A stretch of DNA of 64,000 nt from Ariolimax columbianus. Lineage: Eukaryota; Mollusca; Gastropoda; Stylommatophora; Arionidae. Where the stretch lies: NCBI GenBank assembly GCA_036924085.1, contig JAVGWX010000011.1, positions 22,186,739-22,250,738 of the forward strand, read 5' to 3'. Within the stretch, counting starts at the first letter, position 1; every line of letters starts with the position of its first letter. A program made the translations under genes and the position numbers. This document shows, piece by piece, positions 1-11,564 of the stretch. Below the pieces are notes generated by a model. That model searched no databases, was not told where the DNA came from, and saw nothing but the letters and a program-made list of their open reading frames with translations.

Positions 1-907
1 TATCTTCCATCACCGTTCTCTCAAGACCATTGTGTCTCTTGATGTGACCAAAGTACTTGCATTTTCTAGCCAAAATGCAATTGATAAACCAGTTCTCTTC
101 TACGCTCAACTCTTGCCGAATGTCTGCATTTGTTTTTTCTCTGTCCAGGGTATTCTGAGGATCTTTCTGTAACATTTTGACTCGGAGGATTCGATTCTTT
201 GTCAAGAAGTTTTGATAATCGTCCATGATTCACAGCCATAAGCTGCCACAGGAAAAACACAGGCTCTCAAGACTCTTACTTTTATCATTTTGTTGGTGCC
301 CTGCCATAATTTCTTCAGGCTGTTCAGTCTCTGCATTGCCATAGCTAGTCTTCTTCTGATTTATTTCGAGCAGTCGCCATTTTTTGTCAATTCTGGAGCC
401 CAGATATTCAAAATGTGTGACCTGATCTATTTCCTCACCACCCAGTGTAAATTTATATTGACATTGTGTTTTGTCGGTGGTCATTATTTTTGTTTTATTT
501 ATGTTTATGAACAGGTTTTGATCTTTACTATGTCCATTAACGGCTGAAAGTAGCTGCTCTAGCCCTTCTGCACTTCTTGATAGTATCACTGTGTCATCTG
601 CGTATCGTAACTCTGGAATCTCGTACCCCCCAATCGTAAATAGGTCGAAACTTTCAATGTCCACATCTTCTCTAACATTTCTCATTATACATTCCACATA
701 TATGTTGTACCGATTAGGTGAGAGGATACATCCCTGTCGGACTCCCTTTTGTACTGCAAACCAATCCGATGTGGTGCCCAGATACTCGGACAGCGGCTTG
801 TTGATCTTGGTATAATGTTTCAATGAGATGGACTTTATGCAAAGGAAACCCCATTTCCTTCATGATTCTCCACAGATTTTGATGTTTTACTGTGTCAAAG
901 GCCTTAG
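1..907 (-). mobile_element. RTE-like LINE reverse transcriptase fragment, 3' half
   Basis: Read on the minus strand, this encodes the core and C-terminal part of a non-LTR reverse transcriptase. Visible motifs are KAFDTVKHQNLW near 900, VRQGCILSP, the catalytic box LRYADDTVIL, and KTKIM. A CESWT-like motif follows near 230, then FGHIKRHNGLE near the window start. The frame changes near 790 and again near 240, and stops interrupt it, so it is a dead copy. The 5' part (endonuclease) is absent. The motif set matches RTE-type LINEs as I know them; clade assignment is by eye. Confidence 0.85.
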
Positions 908-957
908 TGTATCAATAAAACATAAAAGATAAATGAATATTGTAGTAAAATAAATAT

Positions 958-1790
958 TTGTATGCGATAAGAAACTTGAAGATGAAACCAACAAATATAT
1001 CGGAGCTGACATTTACAGATGATGTGACCCTGATCACGAAGTCAGAGGTACATCTTCAGACCAACTTGCAAACATGGAAAGAAGGGATGGAGAGGAATGG
1101 AATGTCTATCAGCTGCTGCATAACAAAAACCATTGTCGTCACAAGAGAGGAAAAGAAACATCAGATAATCTTGGGAAAACAGTCACTGGGACAGATCAGT
1201 CAATTCAAATATCTTTAGCGGTAATAGGCCATAAGGAAGGCATAAAAAAAGAGGTAGCCACACACGAGGCAGCAACTGGTATACGTTTTCACAAAACGAA
1301 CAATGGATTCCTCAGGGAAAGATAGAAAAGCAAGAAAACAAAGATGGATATGTACCGAATCACATATGTACCTGTCCTGACATACAGATGTGAGTCATGA
1401 GTAATGACCACAAGCCAAAAAAGCCAACTGCTAGCCTCAGAAATAAAGTAAGATGGTCCAAGTGACAAGGAACAAGATCCGCAACCAAAAGGTCAAGATC
1501 TGGAAGCCTAACACCTGCAAGCTTGAGTGGAGCAGTCTCAACTGTGGTGATTTGACCTTGTCTGTAGAATGAAAGAGAACTGGATACCATGGCAATGATG
1601 GGAGGCCAAGAACCAAGGATCCAGACCCGAGGACGTCTCAAAGTGTGATGGGAAGTCAACAATCGATAGTCCCTGAGAGACAGTGGACTGGACTAGTACC
1701 AGGCCAAGCAAAAAACTTGATAGATTAGCCTGGCAAACCTCTACACCTCAGGGTAGAAGAGACGTCACTACGTAAGCAAGTAAGTTAACA
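958..1790 (+). mobile_element. Degenerate RTE-like LINE 3' fragment
   Basis: The plus strand encodes ISELTFTDDVTLITKSE, a decayed YADD-type catalytic box, then KKHQIILGKQSLGQISQFKYL. These align line by line with the better preserved RTE copy at 43.7-46.9 kb (FADDVALITKT, KKHQITLGTRALEQVSNFKYLG). The end, near a 'ggcaaacctctacacctca' motif, is also the 3' end of that family. Stops and frame changes are frequent. It lies just before the putative first TEX11 exon. Confidence 0.75.
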
Positions 1791-1835
1791 TTTTGTACTG
1801 GTTCTAATTTGTTAAAATCATTTTCTTTTCTTTAG

Positions 1836-1873
1836 CACAGATTTGAAGGCAATATTAGTTCATACAAGAACAG
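1836..1873 (+). CDS. TEX11: Putative TEX11-like exon (residues 1-12 of the visible part)
   Basis: This 38-bp block has a long pyrimidine tract and TTTAG before it and a consensus donor GTAAGT after it. In the only open phase it encodes TDLKAILVHTRT. It ends with one base of a split codon, exactly what the exon at 5160 needs, since that exon begins with the last two bases (giving Ala). I cannot confirm homology over only 12 residues, so this exon is the least certain. A mariner relic starts 25 bp downstream of its donor site. Confidence 0.45.
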
Positions 1874-1897
1874 GTAAGTTATTTATTTATATACATA

Positions 1898-2758
1898 CGA
1901 GGTGTGTTAAAAAAATATCTGACCATTAGACCGGAAAAATACAATGACTTACCTGGAAGTTTAAAACCCTAATCCCCTTCAAAGTACTCTCCTTAGGACT
2001 CCACACACTTCTCTCTGCGGTTTCCCTAAATTGTTGGAAGCATCTCCGGAAGGCCGTTTTGGGAATGGAGTACAGTTGGATCATCGCATAATATTTTCTT
2101 GTGACCCAAGTCTGGTCCCTTTCAGCAGAATTTTCAACCTGGAGAACAGCTAAAAATTGCAAGGAACCACGCCGGGAGACAAGAGTGCAATTTGTGCAGT
2201 CCAACATGTTCTGTGAGACTTCCAGATGGAGTTGTTTCTGCTCCATCGTTAGCATCTTCGGCACAAATTTTTGTGGACACTCTCTGCATAGTCAAATCCT
2301 CGCTCAAAATGTAGTATGCTGAACCAATCCTTATCCCCACCTCGTCTGCAGGTTCACGGCTTGATGATGGTCTACCGGAACATGATCTGCTCTCCCCCGA
2401 TGTGCGGCCATCTTTGAAGCGATTGTACCACTCCATAATTTGTGTGATGCTCATGGCATTGTCACCGAAAGCTTGTTGAATCTTCCGAAAGGTTTCCACT
2501 CGAGTATCGCCTAGCTTTTGGTAAAATTTGATGCTACGTTACTGCTCAGTTCTTTCCATCATTTCGTAGTGAATGAAAACTCGACAGGTGCTCACCACAC
2601 GCAACACTGAAAGGCTGACTGCCAGCGAGTGTCACAATCTGTGGTCGAGAAAAAATTAATGCATGCACATGGCGGTCCTCTATATTTCCCTGCCGAAGGA
2701 CTACACCCATGTTTCATTTGTCTCCGCTGAAAAAAAAAGGTCAGATAATTCCTCTTGT
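1898..2758 (-). mobile_element. Internally deleted mariner relic
   Basis: The left end reads TA-CGAGGTGTGTTAAAAAAATA and the right end, inverted, ends ATCTGACC-like with TA outside, typical mariner termini. The minus strand encodes the paired-type HTH: METFRKIQQAFGDNAMSITQ, IMEWYNRFKDGRTSGE, then SGRPSSS. After a frame change come PKMLTMEQKQLHLEV and a C-terminal stretch with IPKTAFRRCFQQF. The middle, where the catalytic acidic triad should be, is missing. Length is about 860 bp, against about 1.3 kb for a complete mariner. Confidence 0.85.
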
Positions 2759-2762
2759 ATTA

Positions 2763-3463
2763 TGTTTGAAGTAGGAACTGTTTGGCTCTAGTGACCATCA
2801 GATCATCCATTGGGATCTTATAGTAGGGAAAGAAGTAAACATAAACACGCGAACATATGACAACTCTAAGGCAGATGTTAAGAAGATGAAAGAGGCAGCG
2901 AGCAACATAATTTGGACAGATATTGTCGGAGGAACAGATGTTGAACAAGAGTGGGAGAGTTTTAAAATAGTTCTAGAAAAGCTAAAAGAGGAATGTGTTA
3001 CATGTAGGGAGGTAAACTCCAAGTGTAAAAAGTGGATAACTAGATTTGTAGTTAAATGTAGAAGAGCTAAAAATAAAGCATGGAAAAAAACATATAGAGG
3101 CAGTGAATAAAACAGCAAAAATAGACTTTAAAAAAACTTGCTCAGAGGTAAAAGCTTCTTTTCTAATGTAAGAAATTAACAAAGAACAAAACACAAAGTA
3201 TGCTCTCTCATAGACAGCACAGGAAAAATAATGTGAGAATAGGGAGGCAGCTATTCTACTCAATCAGTACTTTGGCACAGTCTACACAAAAGAGGACTGC
3301 TCCAAGATCCCAGAGCCTATATACATTTTAAAAAGAGACATGGATACAGTAGGATTAAGATCAATCTGTATTACAGAGGAAATGGTTTTAAAAAAATTGT
3401 AGGGGCTGAACGTGGATAAATGTCCAGGTCAAGATGGTATTCATCCAAAATTGGTGTTTGAAA
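2763..3463 (+). mobile_element. CR1/L2-like LINE fragment, endonuclease end to pre-RT
   Basis: Near 2785 the plus strand reads GSSDHQIIHWDL, the SDH end of an APE endonuclease. MKEAASNIIWTDIVGG and EQEWESFKIVLEKLKEECV follow. After frame changes come LLNQYFGTVYTKEDCSKIPE and ITEEMVLKKL, then CPGQDGIHPKLV near 3425. This order matches the linker between endonuclease and RT in CR1/L2-type LINEs. It stops where the next mariner relic starts. Confidence 0.75.
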
Positions 3464-3465
3464 TT

Positions 3466-3909
3466 AGAGTGTGGTGAACGTAAGCTCCGCCGACGGTCCA
3501 CCCGAATTTCTGCATCAATGTTGGCGATGGCATCTTCTGACGCACCAATATACGCCTGACCTGGTCTCGGAAAATCTTTCGTTAACTCACGGCCTTCTTT
3601 AAACAACGTTGTCCAGTTCTTCACTGTTGTCTTCAACACACTTTTGTCACCATACACTGCCTGCATTCTACAATGCATGTCAACTGGTCGACATCCTTCA
3701 GCTGTTAGAAACCAAATCACCGCTCGCTGATCAACTCTGAATGGATTCCGTATCACGCTCTGCTAAGGAAACTATGAGTCAGAGGATAATGACATTTTGC
3801 AAACTAGACGGTTGGTATGTGCTGTTTGCATCAGAAGTGACGTCATGATGCGTATCGTACATATGTTCACTTGGTGCAGTTAGGTCTGGTTTCATTTGAA
3901 CACGCCTCG
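3466..3909 (-). mobile_element. Mariner 5' fragment (second family)
   Basis: The right end, inverted, reads TA-CGAGGCGTGTTCAAATG, a mariner terminus. The minus strand encodes FRVDQRAVIWFLTAEGCRPV, DMHCRMQAVYGDKSV, then KNWTTLFKEGRELTKD and PRPGQAY: the N-terminal DNA-binding region. The catalytic domain and the other terminus are absent. The same sequence forms both arms of the palindrome at 52.5-53.3 kb. Confidence 0.8.
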
Positions 3910-4095
3910 TAGTGACACATTTAATATTTATATTAGTTAAATATTTGTGTTGTCCTTAGTCCTTAATGATAGCCTCTTCAAACTGATATAGGCTGTTTTT
4001 TTAACTGTGCTCCTGGATAAACTGGCACATACCTTTTTAGCTTATAAACATTTAATTTGTCTTAATGGTGTCCACTTCCATAGAAAATAGAGTTC

Positions 4096-4454
4096 TTCTT
4101 CTTCTTCTTCGTTCGTTCTCAATCTCCCACTACCAAACCCTGAAAGGGCTTAAGTAGCAGAATGTAGTCCAGAGAACGGAATGCATTGTGTCGTAGTTTA
4201 CAGCTTGGCTACGATATTTGCACCTTTCGGTCCAACACGTCCGACTTCAGCAAGCATTTTTTGAGTACGGGTTAGCATTCCCTCTTCAATCCCTTCTCCT
4301 TAGCCAGTCTGCCCTGCTGCAGCCTGTTATCCAGGATCACCGCGTGGAGGTGTAGAAGGGTCTTGGCAGCTATGGTTCGCTTTCCCTGATGCTAGCAGTC
4401 AGCTATGGGTCGCTGACCACTGCAGCTCATGCGTTGCTCAGCATCTTGATCCCA
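4096..4454 (-). mobile_element. SINE-A, full copy with 12-bp target duplication
   Basis: SINE-A is the most frequent repeat here. Read in sense it starts GGGATCAAGATGCTGAGCA, has a tRNA-like A-box region (GCTGCAGTGGTCAGCGACC), a middle core (GCTGAAGTCGGATG then GGACCGAAAGG), and ends GAGAACGAACG plus (GAA)n. This copy is inverted and flanked by AAAATAGAGTTC on both sides (4084-4095 and 4455-4466). Confidence 0.9.
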
Positions 4455-4734
4455 AAAATAGAGTTCAATAGGCAAACATGGTGCACTATCATCTGGCACC
4501 AATACTGAAACATGCAAGTGTCACTATGTCTACTAAGCAGATAGTAATAAACACACTGATCATCCCTATGTTTGTCGGTGTCAAACTTGGGCCCTACTAG
4601 ATGGACACAAATGTAAGATTGAGACTTGGGAGATGCGTGGTGTATAAAGTTAAACAGAAATGTTGTGACAAAATTCACAATGGCACATTGAGGAAAATGT
4701 TGAGGACTACATCAATTTATGACTGCATTGAAGC

Positions 4735-4830
4735 ACAGAAAATAATGGCTTGGACATTTGGCAAAGTGGATAGAACAGTATGGTGTTATCTCTGGCAAAC
4801 CTCTACGCCTCAGGTTGGGGGGCTAGGTGG
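4735..4830 (+). mobile_element. Short RTE-like LINE 3' end fragment
   Basis: The frame reads KVDRTVWCYLWQTSTPQ, matching ADRAVWRSLWQTSTPH at the 3' end of the RTE copy at 43.7-46.9 kb. The upstream boundary is unclear. Confidence 0.6.
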
Positions 4831-5159
4831 AATGAAGTCAGTTCTGTTTTCAAATTTGGTGTGTATGTTACTTGTTTTTTACAGGAAAGGGACTAGGTTT
4901 GTGCCCCAGTTGAGTCATGCTTCAATCAACCCATCTGTAAATGGGTACCTTACTACTGATTACAGTTAGGGAAGGCAAGGCAGTGATGTAGGGTAGTATT
5001 CACCCAACCATCTCACAGAAATAGAAAAGGCTCGTACAATGAAGTCTGTAACACTTCATCTTTGATGGCAGTGTCTGCTATGGGTTTACCATGACCTTCA
5101 CTTAATGAGAACAACTGTGGGTGACCAAAGCCACTTTATATTCACTTCTCCTTTCATAG

Positions 5160-5246
5160 CTTATAATAAACTACTTGCTGCACAAGACAAAGAGAGTTTG
5201 CTACCAGCTGAGATTCAGGAAGAAGCAGCTTGGTTCATGAAACTTG
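5160..5246 (+). CDS. TEX11: TEX11-like exon (residues 13-42)
   Basis: The block follows TTTCATAG and ends at GTAAGC. It encodes YNKLLAAQDKESLLPAEIQ and then EEAAWFMKL, in phase 2 at the start and phase 1 at the end. The split codon at its end joins the next exon to give KL-A-WNLALQ, the strongly conserved SPO22-family motif at the start of the C-terminal TPR block. The frame stays open into the intron, but the homology stops at the donor. I place the exon by that junction. Confidence 0.85.
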
Positions 5247-5653
5247 GTAAGCATTGGGTGTTTTATTTGACAAAAAACACAGAAGAAACAGTTCACACCG
5301 TGTCTTGCTTTCCTTTTTTTTCTCCAATTTCTGTGGCAGTATTCATGAATAATGTTGCCTTCGTGGAGTTGTCCAAGATGTTGCCATTGCTGGAAATGGA
5401 CTTAATGATGAGTATGAGCTCTAAATTCTATCTAACTTTTCTGAGGCATGCGCAGCAAAAATACTCTGGCAGCTAAACCCCAGGTGCTGGCCCACATGGC
5501 GATGGGGCTATTCTTATTTACAGGAGAAAGGGCGTGGTACAAGTCTCTGGCACTCTCAAACCAATTTTCTTAAAGTAGATGTCACCCATAAGTGGTAATT
5601 CGTCTAGGAAAAGTAGAATTCTAACTTTAAACCACCTGCTGCTGTGCTAGTAG
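5247..5653 (+). other. TEX11 intron without recognised element
   Basis: Intron sequence. A short open frame runs on from the exon, but it shows no family match and I assign nothing to it. Confidence 0.5.
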
Positions 5654-5663
5654 TATCTATGTT

Positions 5664-6078
5664 GTTGTTGTTGCAAATGCCCACAATGAGTAAGTTCACT
5701 AATTTTGTGAGCCCTAAAAAAGGCGTTGAGTGGGGGATTGCAGTTGCTCTCCTCACATCCCAAGTATGCTGATGAAGGTGGGCAGAGGTCTTCCAATCTG
5801 TTGTGCTATGCTTGGCTTCATCTGTGTGTCGCTCATTACTATGGGGATCATGTTGATCCCCCACTGTATTAACCAGACTGCCAAGTAAACAGCCTGTTTC
5901 CAGGGAGGAAGTCGTTGTGGGGGTCTTAGCCAGTATATTTTGTGTGACCCTGACGAATATGTCTGATCAGTATGTTTTGTGTGACCCTGACGAATATGTC
6001 TGATCAGTATGTTTTGTGTGACCCTGACGAATATGTCTGATCAGTATGTTTTGCCTGACCAGACACTAGTCTCGTCCC
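5664..6078 (-). mobile_element. Element M copy, three 37-bp monomers
   Basis: Element M is a short non-coding element. Its body (about 250 bp) ends in (AAC)n on the minus strand, and its other end carries 37-bp monomers. Here three monomers lie near 5940-6060. The copy is flanked by TATCTATGTT at 5654-5663 and 6079-6088. The A-rich tail and target duplication point to LINE-driven insertion. No coding capacity is visible. Confidence 0.85.
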
Positions 6079-6089
6079 TATCTATGTTC

Positions 6090-6660
6090 TGTAAGGCAGA
6101 AACAAGTGCTCTCCAGTTTGACTGATGTGATGCCACTTTTCCAAGTTCTTGTATGTTGTAGATTAGTCTTCTCTGATGATCATTCTGCAAAGTCCTTTTT
6201 TGTCTTCCTCTTTTTCTGCTGCCAGTTGGACCCAGATAACTGCTTGTAATGGAATTCTGTTGTTCATTCTAAGCACATGTCTGATGTGTGTCCAACACGT
6301 TTTTCCTTTTGATGCTAGAAACATATTGCCGTTTGCTATTTTCTATTATTAGTTTGTTGGTCTTGAATTCTGCTCGGGCAACATTAAATGGTTTTCTAAG
6401 ACATTTATTTCCAAAAAGCATTCAGTTTATTTTCTTGTGTCTTTGTCATTTTCCACATTTTCACTTTCCTGTTAGCACTGATATTATGTTGAAGTTCAAA
6501 AGCCTGAGTTTAATGTGTTTTTGGTCATTGATTTTGATTTCTAAATATTTGTTAGTTGGTCAAAGATGCATGAAGCAAAAGCAATTTGTGTGGAAATTTA
6601 TTTTGTTGTATCTACATCTCGTGTCATTTTACTTCCCAAATAGTTGAAACATTAAATATT
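6090..6660 (-). mobile_element. Decayed LINE C-terminal fragment
   Basis: On the minus strand, broken frames give KLRLLNFNIIS and a series of Lys/Asn-rich pieces. These match the fragment at 37.84-38.39 kb (TKLRLFNSIIISDLTYGCES). The repeated phrase 'aaccgttgatcattctaagg', as seen at 38 kb, recurs here in altered form near 6265. Heavily decayed, and its clade is uncertain. Confidence 0.6.
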
Positions 6661-6989
6661 CTGTAATAGTTGCTGGTAGTAAAGAGACAATAAAAAGTTA
6701 CTTCTTCTTCTTGTTCTTTTTTTCTTGAGCCAGAGTATATGGTCACCACTACTGTTGACCTCCTTCAGAAAAACTGCCCCAAAGCACTTTGTGTGCATTT
6801 GCAGTGGTTGTTTCTGTGTTTGTTTAACATGGGGAGATTGCTAGACCCGTGGGCGACTCTCTTTAGAGAAATGCATGAAGGTTCAGTGGTCCTATTCTTT
6901 TCATCCTAGTATTGAGCCCCAGCATCCAGATGGGGAGAGGATGAATTAACCAGAATAAAAAGACTTGGCAAAAGTTTATGTGCAGCTTC

Positions 6990-7500
6990 CTTCAGTTATT
7001 ACTAACTATGGGATGATGTGACCTTGAGGTGATATTCTGTTGGTTTTTTTCCACAATTCCTTTTCTTCTCTGCTTGTTATAATAGTCTCTCTTGAGGGGG
7101 AACCACAGGAAACTTTTCCATTTGATGCGGTCGGCAGCTTTGTTTTCCCAGTATTCGGAATCTGTTTTCAATGCTTTCATGTCTCTCTTACACACATCAC
7201 AAACCTCAGTTGTGGTCTCCCGGCTGTCCTCTTGCCATCTGCCAGTTGGCAGAGAATATCTTTGGGAATATGTCTATCGTCTGTGCATCGAACATGGCCG
7301 AACCATCACAATCTGCCTGCCTGAGCAATGTATACATGCTCTTGAGGCACATCAACATTTGTCACTCTGTCCTCCAAAGTGACACTGAGGATAGGATGTA
7401 GGCATCGTAGGTGGAATGTTTTGAGCTTTCTTTCCTAATGTGCATAGGTTTCCAAGCATCACTGCCATAGAGAAGTACACTGGTAATGCATACAAATATC
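6990..7500 (-). mobile_element. LINE C-terminal fragment (L1/RTE-like 3' domain)
   Basis: The minus strand reads IPKDILCQLADGKRTAGRPQ followed by MCKRDMKALKTDSEYWENKA and ADRIKWK. This is the usual C-terminal tail of a common LINE ORF2, with GKR-x-x-GRP then K-x-x-x-WE-x-x-A-x-DR-x-x-W. No RT core is present. Confidence 0.75.
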
Positions 7501-7523
7501 ACCTTCTCTTACAAGTTTGATAT

Positions 7524-7867
7524 TGTTGTTGTTTAATGCACACAATGAGTAAGTTTACTCTTTTGTGCGCCCTAAAAAGGACGTTAAGTGGCGGGTTGTT
7601 GTAGCTTTCCTCACATTCTGATCATGCAGATGAGGGTGGACAGCAGCCCTCCAGGGGGTTGTGCTATGCTTGGTTTCCTCTGCGTGGCGCTCACTACTAC
7701 AGGGATCACATCAATCCACAGCTCGTCAGCCAGGCTGCCTTGACAACAGCTTGTTTCCAGGGAATGTTACATGGAAGAGAGATTGTGGTCTTGGTCAGTG
7801 TATTGACCCTGACGTAATGTCCTGGTCAGTATTTCGTGCCTGACTGAACTAGCGTCTCAGTTCCCCA
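7524..7867 (-). mobile_element. Element M copy, about two monomers
   Basis: The same body as the copy at 5664, with the (AAC)n tail on the minus strand at the low-coordinate end. It has one full 37-bp monomer and a partial one near 7800-7840. The flanks CAAGTTTGATAT (7512-7523) and CAAGCTTGATAT (7868-7879) form a 12-bp target duplication with one mismatch. Confidence 0.85.
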
Positions 7868-7965
7868 CAAGCTTGATATACAGATGCAGTATTAACTGTC
7901 CAATTTGATTGTGTCTTCATTAACAACAAAAATTTGTATGGCCCGAATTGTGTTTTATCTTCTAG

Positions 7966-8036
7966 CATGGAACTTGGCACTGCAGTCAAAGGATGATCCC
8001 TTTTGTATGAAGGAGTTCTTTAACCTGTGCTACCAG
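7966..8036 (+). CDS. TEX11: TEX11-like exon (residues 42-65)
   Basis: It follows TCTAG and ends at CAG|GTTTGA. The 71 bp encode WNLALQSKDDPFCMKEFFN plus LCYQ after the two bases that complete Ala. The pattern W-N-L-A-x-Q then F-F-x-L-x-Y-Q is typical of the SPO22/TEX11 family. The exon ends in phase 0. Two transposable elements (a LINE relic and an element M copy ending at 7879) lie in the intron just before it. Confidence 0.85.
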
Positions 8037-8329
8037 GTTTGAGTTTTTTTCTGTCATCTTTTGAAAGTTGTGAAAATGTTCTGTTTTTTTCTGTTTTCCA
8101 GTTACGTTACAAATTATTTAAAAATCAAAGGGCTTTAGGAAAAACAGAATATCTCTAAAAGTCATGGATTGCACAGCATGCCATTCATTGAATCTTCAAG
8201 AAATATTTGAAACATTGCTCCATTTTAAATGCTTCAGAAATAAAACAGTGAGTGACTAATATTCCTGTAAGAGGAAGAACAGAAAAATACTGCCTGTTTA
8301 ATATGAAGAACAAAAGAGAAAACTAACTA
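8037..8329 (+). other. TEX11 intron, no feature seen
   Basis: AT-rich intron sequence after the exon at 7966-8036. I see no repeat match inside the window. Confidence 0.4.
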
Positions 8330-8525
8330 TGTGTTGGCAAGCTCAAATCCAAATGACGGTATAAATCAACTCACAAGGAAGGATCAGAGCACCATTTTCC
8401 CACTGAGAACCCAACACATCCCACTTAACAAGCACCTGAACAGGACTCAACCAGAACATATTCCTGAATGCCAGCTGTGTACACACCGATATGAAACCGT
8501 TGATCAACATTCAACGATTTAAATA
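8330..8525 (+). mobile_element. Jockey-like LINE C-terminal fragment
   Basis: The frame reads INQLTRKDQSTIFPLRTQHI then LNKHLNRTQPEHIPECQLCT. The pattern LTRK-x-Q-x-x-IF-x-LRT-x-H...LNKHL...C-x-x-C is the cysteine motif after RNase H in jockey-like LINEs. Compare the copies at 35.4 kb and 47.4 kb. Confidence 0.7.
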
Positions 8526-10545
8526 AATTGCTTATTCCTCAGATAAACAGAACACTTTGTATGACAACAACTGATAAACATGTACAGATACCATTACATG
8601 GTATTGGGCTGAAGGGTGTGAGCCCAGATACTGCTGGATCAACAATAACAACAACAACCTAAGGACAAATACATAATCACCAACCTTTGTTATGACCAAA
8701 AGGCATTCAGCAGAAACTAAGGACAACACAAATTAGAATATCTAATTTATATAATTAAGATAGTAACGTGTTCAGCATGATTTTGTTATCAGTCTCAGAT
8801 AATATATCAGTTCTTGATTCAAATAGCAAAACTATGCTTCAGAGACAACATTTAGTTATTTTCTATAACTATAAATCATTTTGGCTGTTTACAAGAGACA
8901 CTTTCCTGGAATTTGTTTGGCCTTTCTGGATTCTATTGACAAAGGCACTTTTATCACCCTAGACCCTAGTCCATTGGGCAATATCAGGACATATTGGTCA
9001 ATGCACGGATACGTGTTTAAATCTGTTTGTAATATGTTACATTATAGCAGTTTTGGAGTACAGTAGTTTTGCCAAAATCTTTTTTGTACGTGAAAAAATG
9101 GTCATACCAAGAAAAATCCTCATTTTTTAATGTGAACTATTTAAACTTCTTCGTTTTTATTGTACAAGTATCGTTTTTAGAGGAAAGTCTGGTTGAGTGG
9201 TTTTTAAGTTAGTCTTCTCACTATGAGAACATGCATTCAAAATCTTAAGGTGTATATTTTATTCAAATCAGAGCTGAAATAAAAACTTATGAACACAGTA
9301 AAGGTATTTTTATGTTAGGCTACTCTCACTGATTTTTCACCACTTCCTGAATACATTGTTGATAATGATTATGTTCTATTTTAACCCTTTGAGCACTGGA
9401 CACCCTGTTTATAAAATCTCATTCCGCTGTGCTCGTGATTAAAATATGCACAAGGACGATATTTGTGGAAAGTTATTTACTGTGACAAAACTGTAAGCTC
9501 TAACTTCATTATTCTATCTCAAATTGACTGACTTGATCATCTCCAATGTTCCTACTTGTTTGGCCAGTAGATTGTAGAATATATTTATTGAAACCCATCC
9601 TGTATCAAATTTACTCAATGCAATATATGGAATTCTCTCCTCTACTCACCACACACATGCATGCACAACACCCCAAACCCCACTCACCCCACCACCACCT
9701 CAGTCTGGTCCTCTGAGGGACAGGGAAAGTTTGTTCTAACTTGATCATAATCCGAATCACATGTGTTGCCATTCAAATAACCACTTGTCCTTTTCAGAAT
9801 AGTCGCCATCTAAATCCAATTTATCAGCCTCCAAATCAACAGCTTTGTTCTGTGATAGCCTTTTTCGAAGGGCTATTTCTAGAATTTTCAAAACTACTTT
9901 CCACCACAAAAATCACTAAATCATCAAGAAAATTTATTAGTTTGCGAATGTCGCCATATTTGTTATCTCCAAAAATGTATATACTGTGTAGACGTTATAA
10001 TGTTATGAACCAAAATCAAGCGGCCCAAAATACACCTTTGAATATTGGTTTACCTTCACACTAAATCATCATGGGTGGCAGGGGGGAATGGGGTATTTAC
10101 ACATACACACACACACTTGTTTATGGGCTTCGTGGGTTTAGACAATCTTTAGTGTATCAGAAACATATTATAAATAAATAGTCATATAGTAAAACTATTT
10201 GAAAAATATGGGTTACTAACTAGGAATGAAATATATTTTCAAGAATTTAACATTGTGTAGAATAATATCTTGTAATATATAAGGGTATTTACAGTGTAAG
10301 AAAAACCAATGATATGTGTAAGAAAAGCAAAGAGATGATAGTTGATATTTAGAAATGATGGTAAGAAAGGACACGGCAATCAAATATGATGGATAACATA
10401 CACATTTAAGACGTTTGGGGAAAATATCTGATTACTTAAGGTGTCACATAATGATGTCATAGAATGTTTTCTATTGTCAGAAAAGATTCACACAAAAATG
10501 AATAACTTGTTATTCCTAATATTTTAATTTGACTGTAAATTTCAG
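8526..10545 (+). other. TEX11 intron, mostly unassigned
   Basis: A short piece with an (AAC)n end lies at 8560-8660 and may be a repeat terminus. C/A-rich low-complexity sequence lies near 9650-9715, with a CA-rich patch near 10100-10120. The rest is AT-rich intron with no element I recognise. Confidence 0.4.
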
Positions 10546-10662
10546 CTACTGTCTCTTTGTGCTCCAAATGTACAAAACAACAACAGATATCAGAACTGCC
10601 CATTGATGTCTTGTGCTGCATGCCTGCAGCTTGCTAGAGAAACAAAAGAGCAGTCTATTCTG
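10546..10662 (+). CDS. TEX11: TEX11-like exon (residues 66-104)
   Basis: This 117-bp block encodes 39 residues with both ends in phase 0. It follows AATTTCAG and ends at CTG|GTAGAG. The sequence begins LLSLCAPNVQNNNRYQNCPL, continues MSCAACLQLARETKEQSIL, and has the amphipathic look of a helix-turn-helix TPR unit. It is flanked by intron sequence without a clear mobile element for several hundred bases on each side. Confidence 0.8.
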
Positions 10663-11530
10663 GTAGAGTTCATATACTGTACTGATTTGTTATAGCATTG
10701 TTCAGATAGTAATAGACTGCCAATAAAAGACATTTTGAGACAAGCCTTTGAGTAAGACATATACAATGTGTGATTGCTATCAAATACCAGATGGATATTT
10801 AGCAGTATTTGGCTTACAGTATATTTTTTTATTCAATAAAATTATGCGTTTTCATCATTGCATTACGACATCGGTGAAATGGTCTGAAAATATGAGGGAA
10901 ATAACAGTAATTTTATTAACATTTCTGCAAGAGTGCAAACCATACATTTTTTGTCTTATTTTTTTACATAGTCCATGTGCCTGACAACACACTTTGTCCA
11001 CCTGTCCACAAGCTTGTAGATGCTCTCTAGAAAAATGTTTTTTGTTGTGACCTATAACCAATTTTGCACTACCTCCATTACCTCAATGTCAGATGTCTTG
11101 GTACCCATCTGCTACACACTTCCTATAACCAAGGTCAACATGGACAATTTTGTGCGCAGCGATGTGACTCATGTTGAAATCAATGACTATTTTATCAATA
11201 GTAACTCATCTATTACCACGGACTAGCAGTAAAGCCTCCTCATATTTGTATTATTTCTATTCAGATCATTCTTGAACTCTTAAAAACAAAATTACATTCC
11301 AATAGTTTTGTTAAGCCAAGTACGTCTGATTTCAACAGGTATGCCTTTCTTAGCCCTTGGCTGTCTCCATTCTGCTTACATGGCAGACAATTTGTGTCTT
11401 TCTTAGTCTGGCTTCTACCCTCTGACCTATTTAGCTTACAAAACTCTACAGGCATACCACTAGAATAATTCTTGTGCCATAGGAAGATACTAACTCCTCT
11501 ACAATGACAAGCTGAACACAGAGAAGAGAT
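10663..11530 (+). other. TEX11 intron, unassigned
   Basis: No exon, SINE or LINE motif is recognisable here. Confidence 0.4.
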
Positions 11531-11564
11531 TTTCATTTCATTCATTTATCATCAATTAATTTAA

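Noticed and set aside
5105..5476. 123-codon frame as a complete small gene
   Set aside because: Only 5160-5246 shows family homology and it is bounded by AG and GT; the rest is intron read-through.
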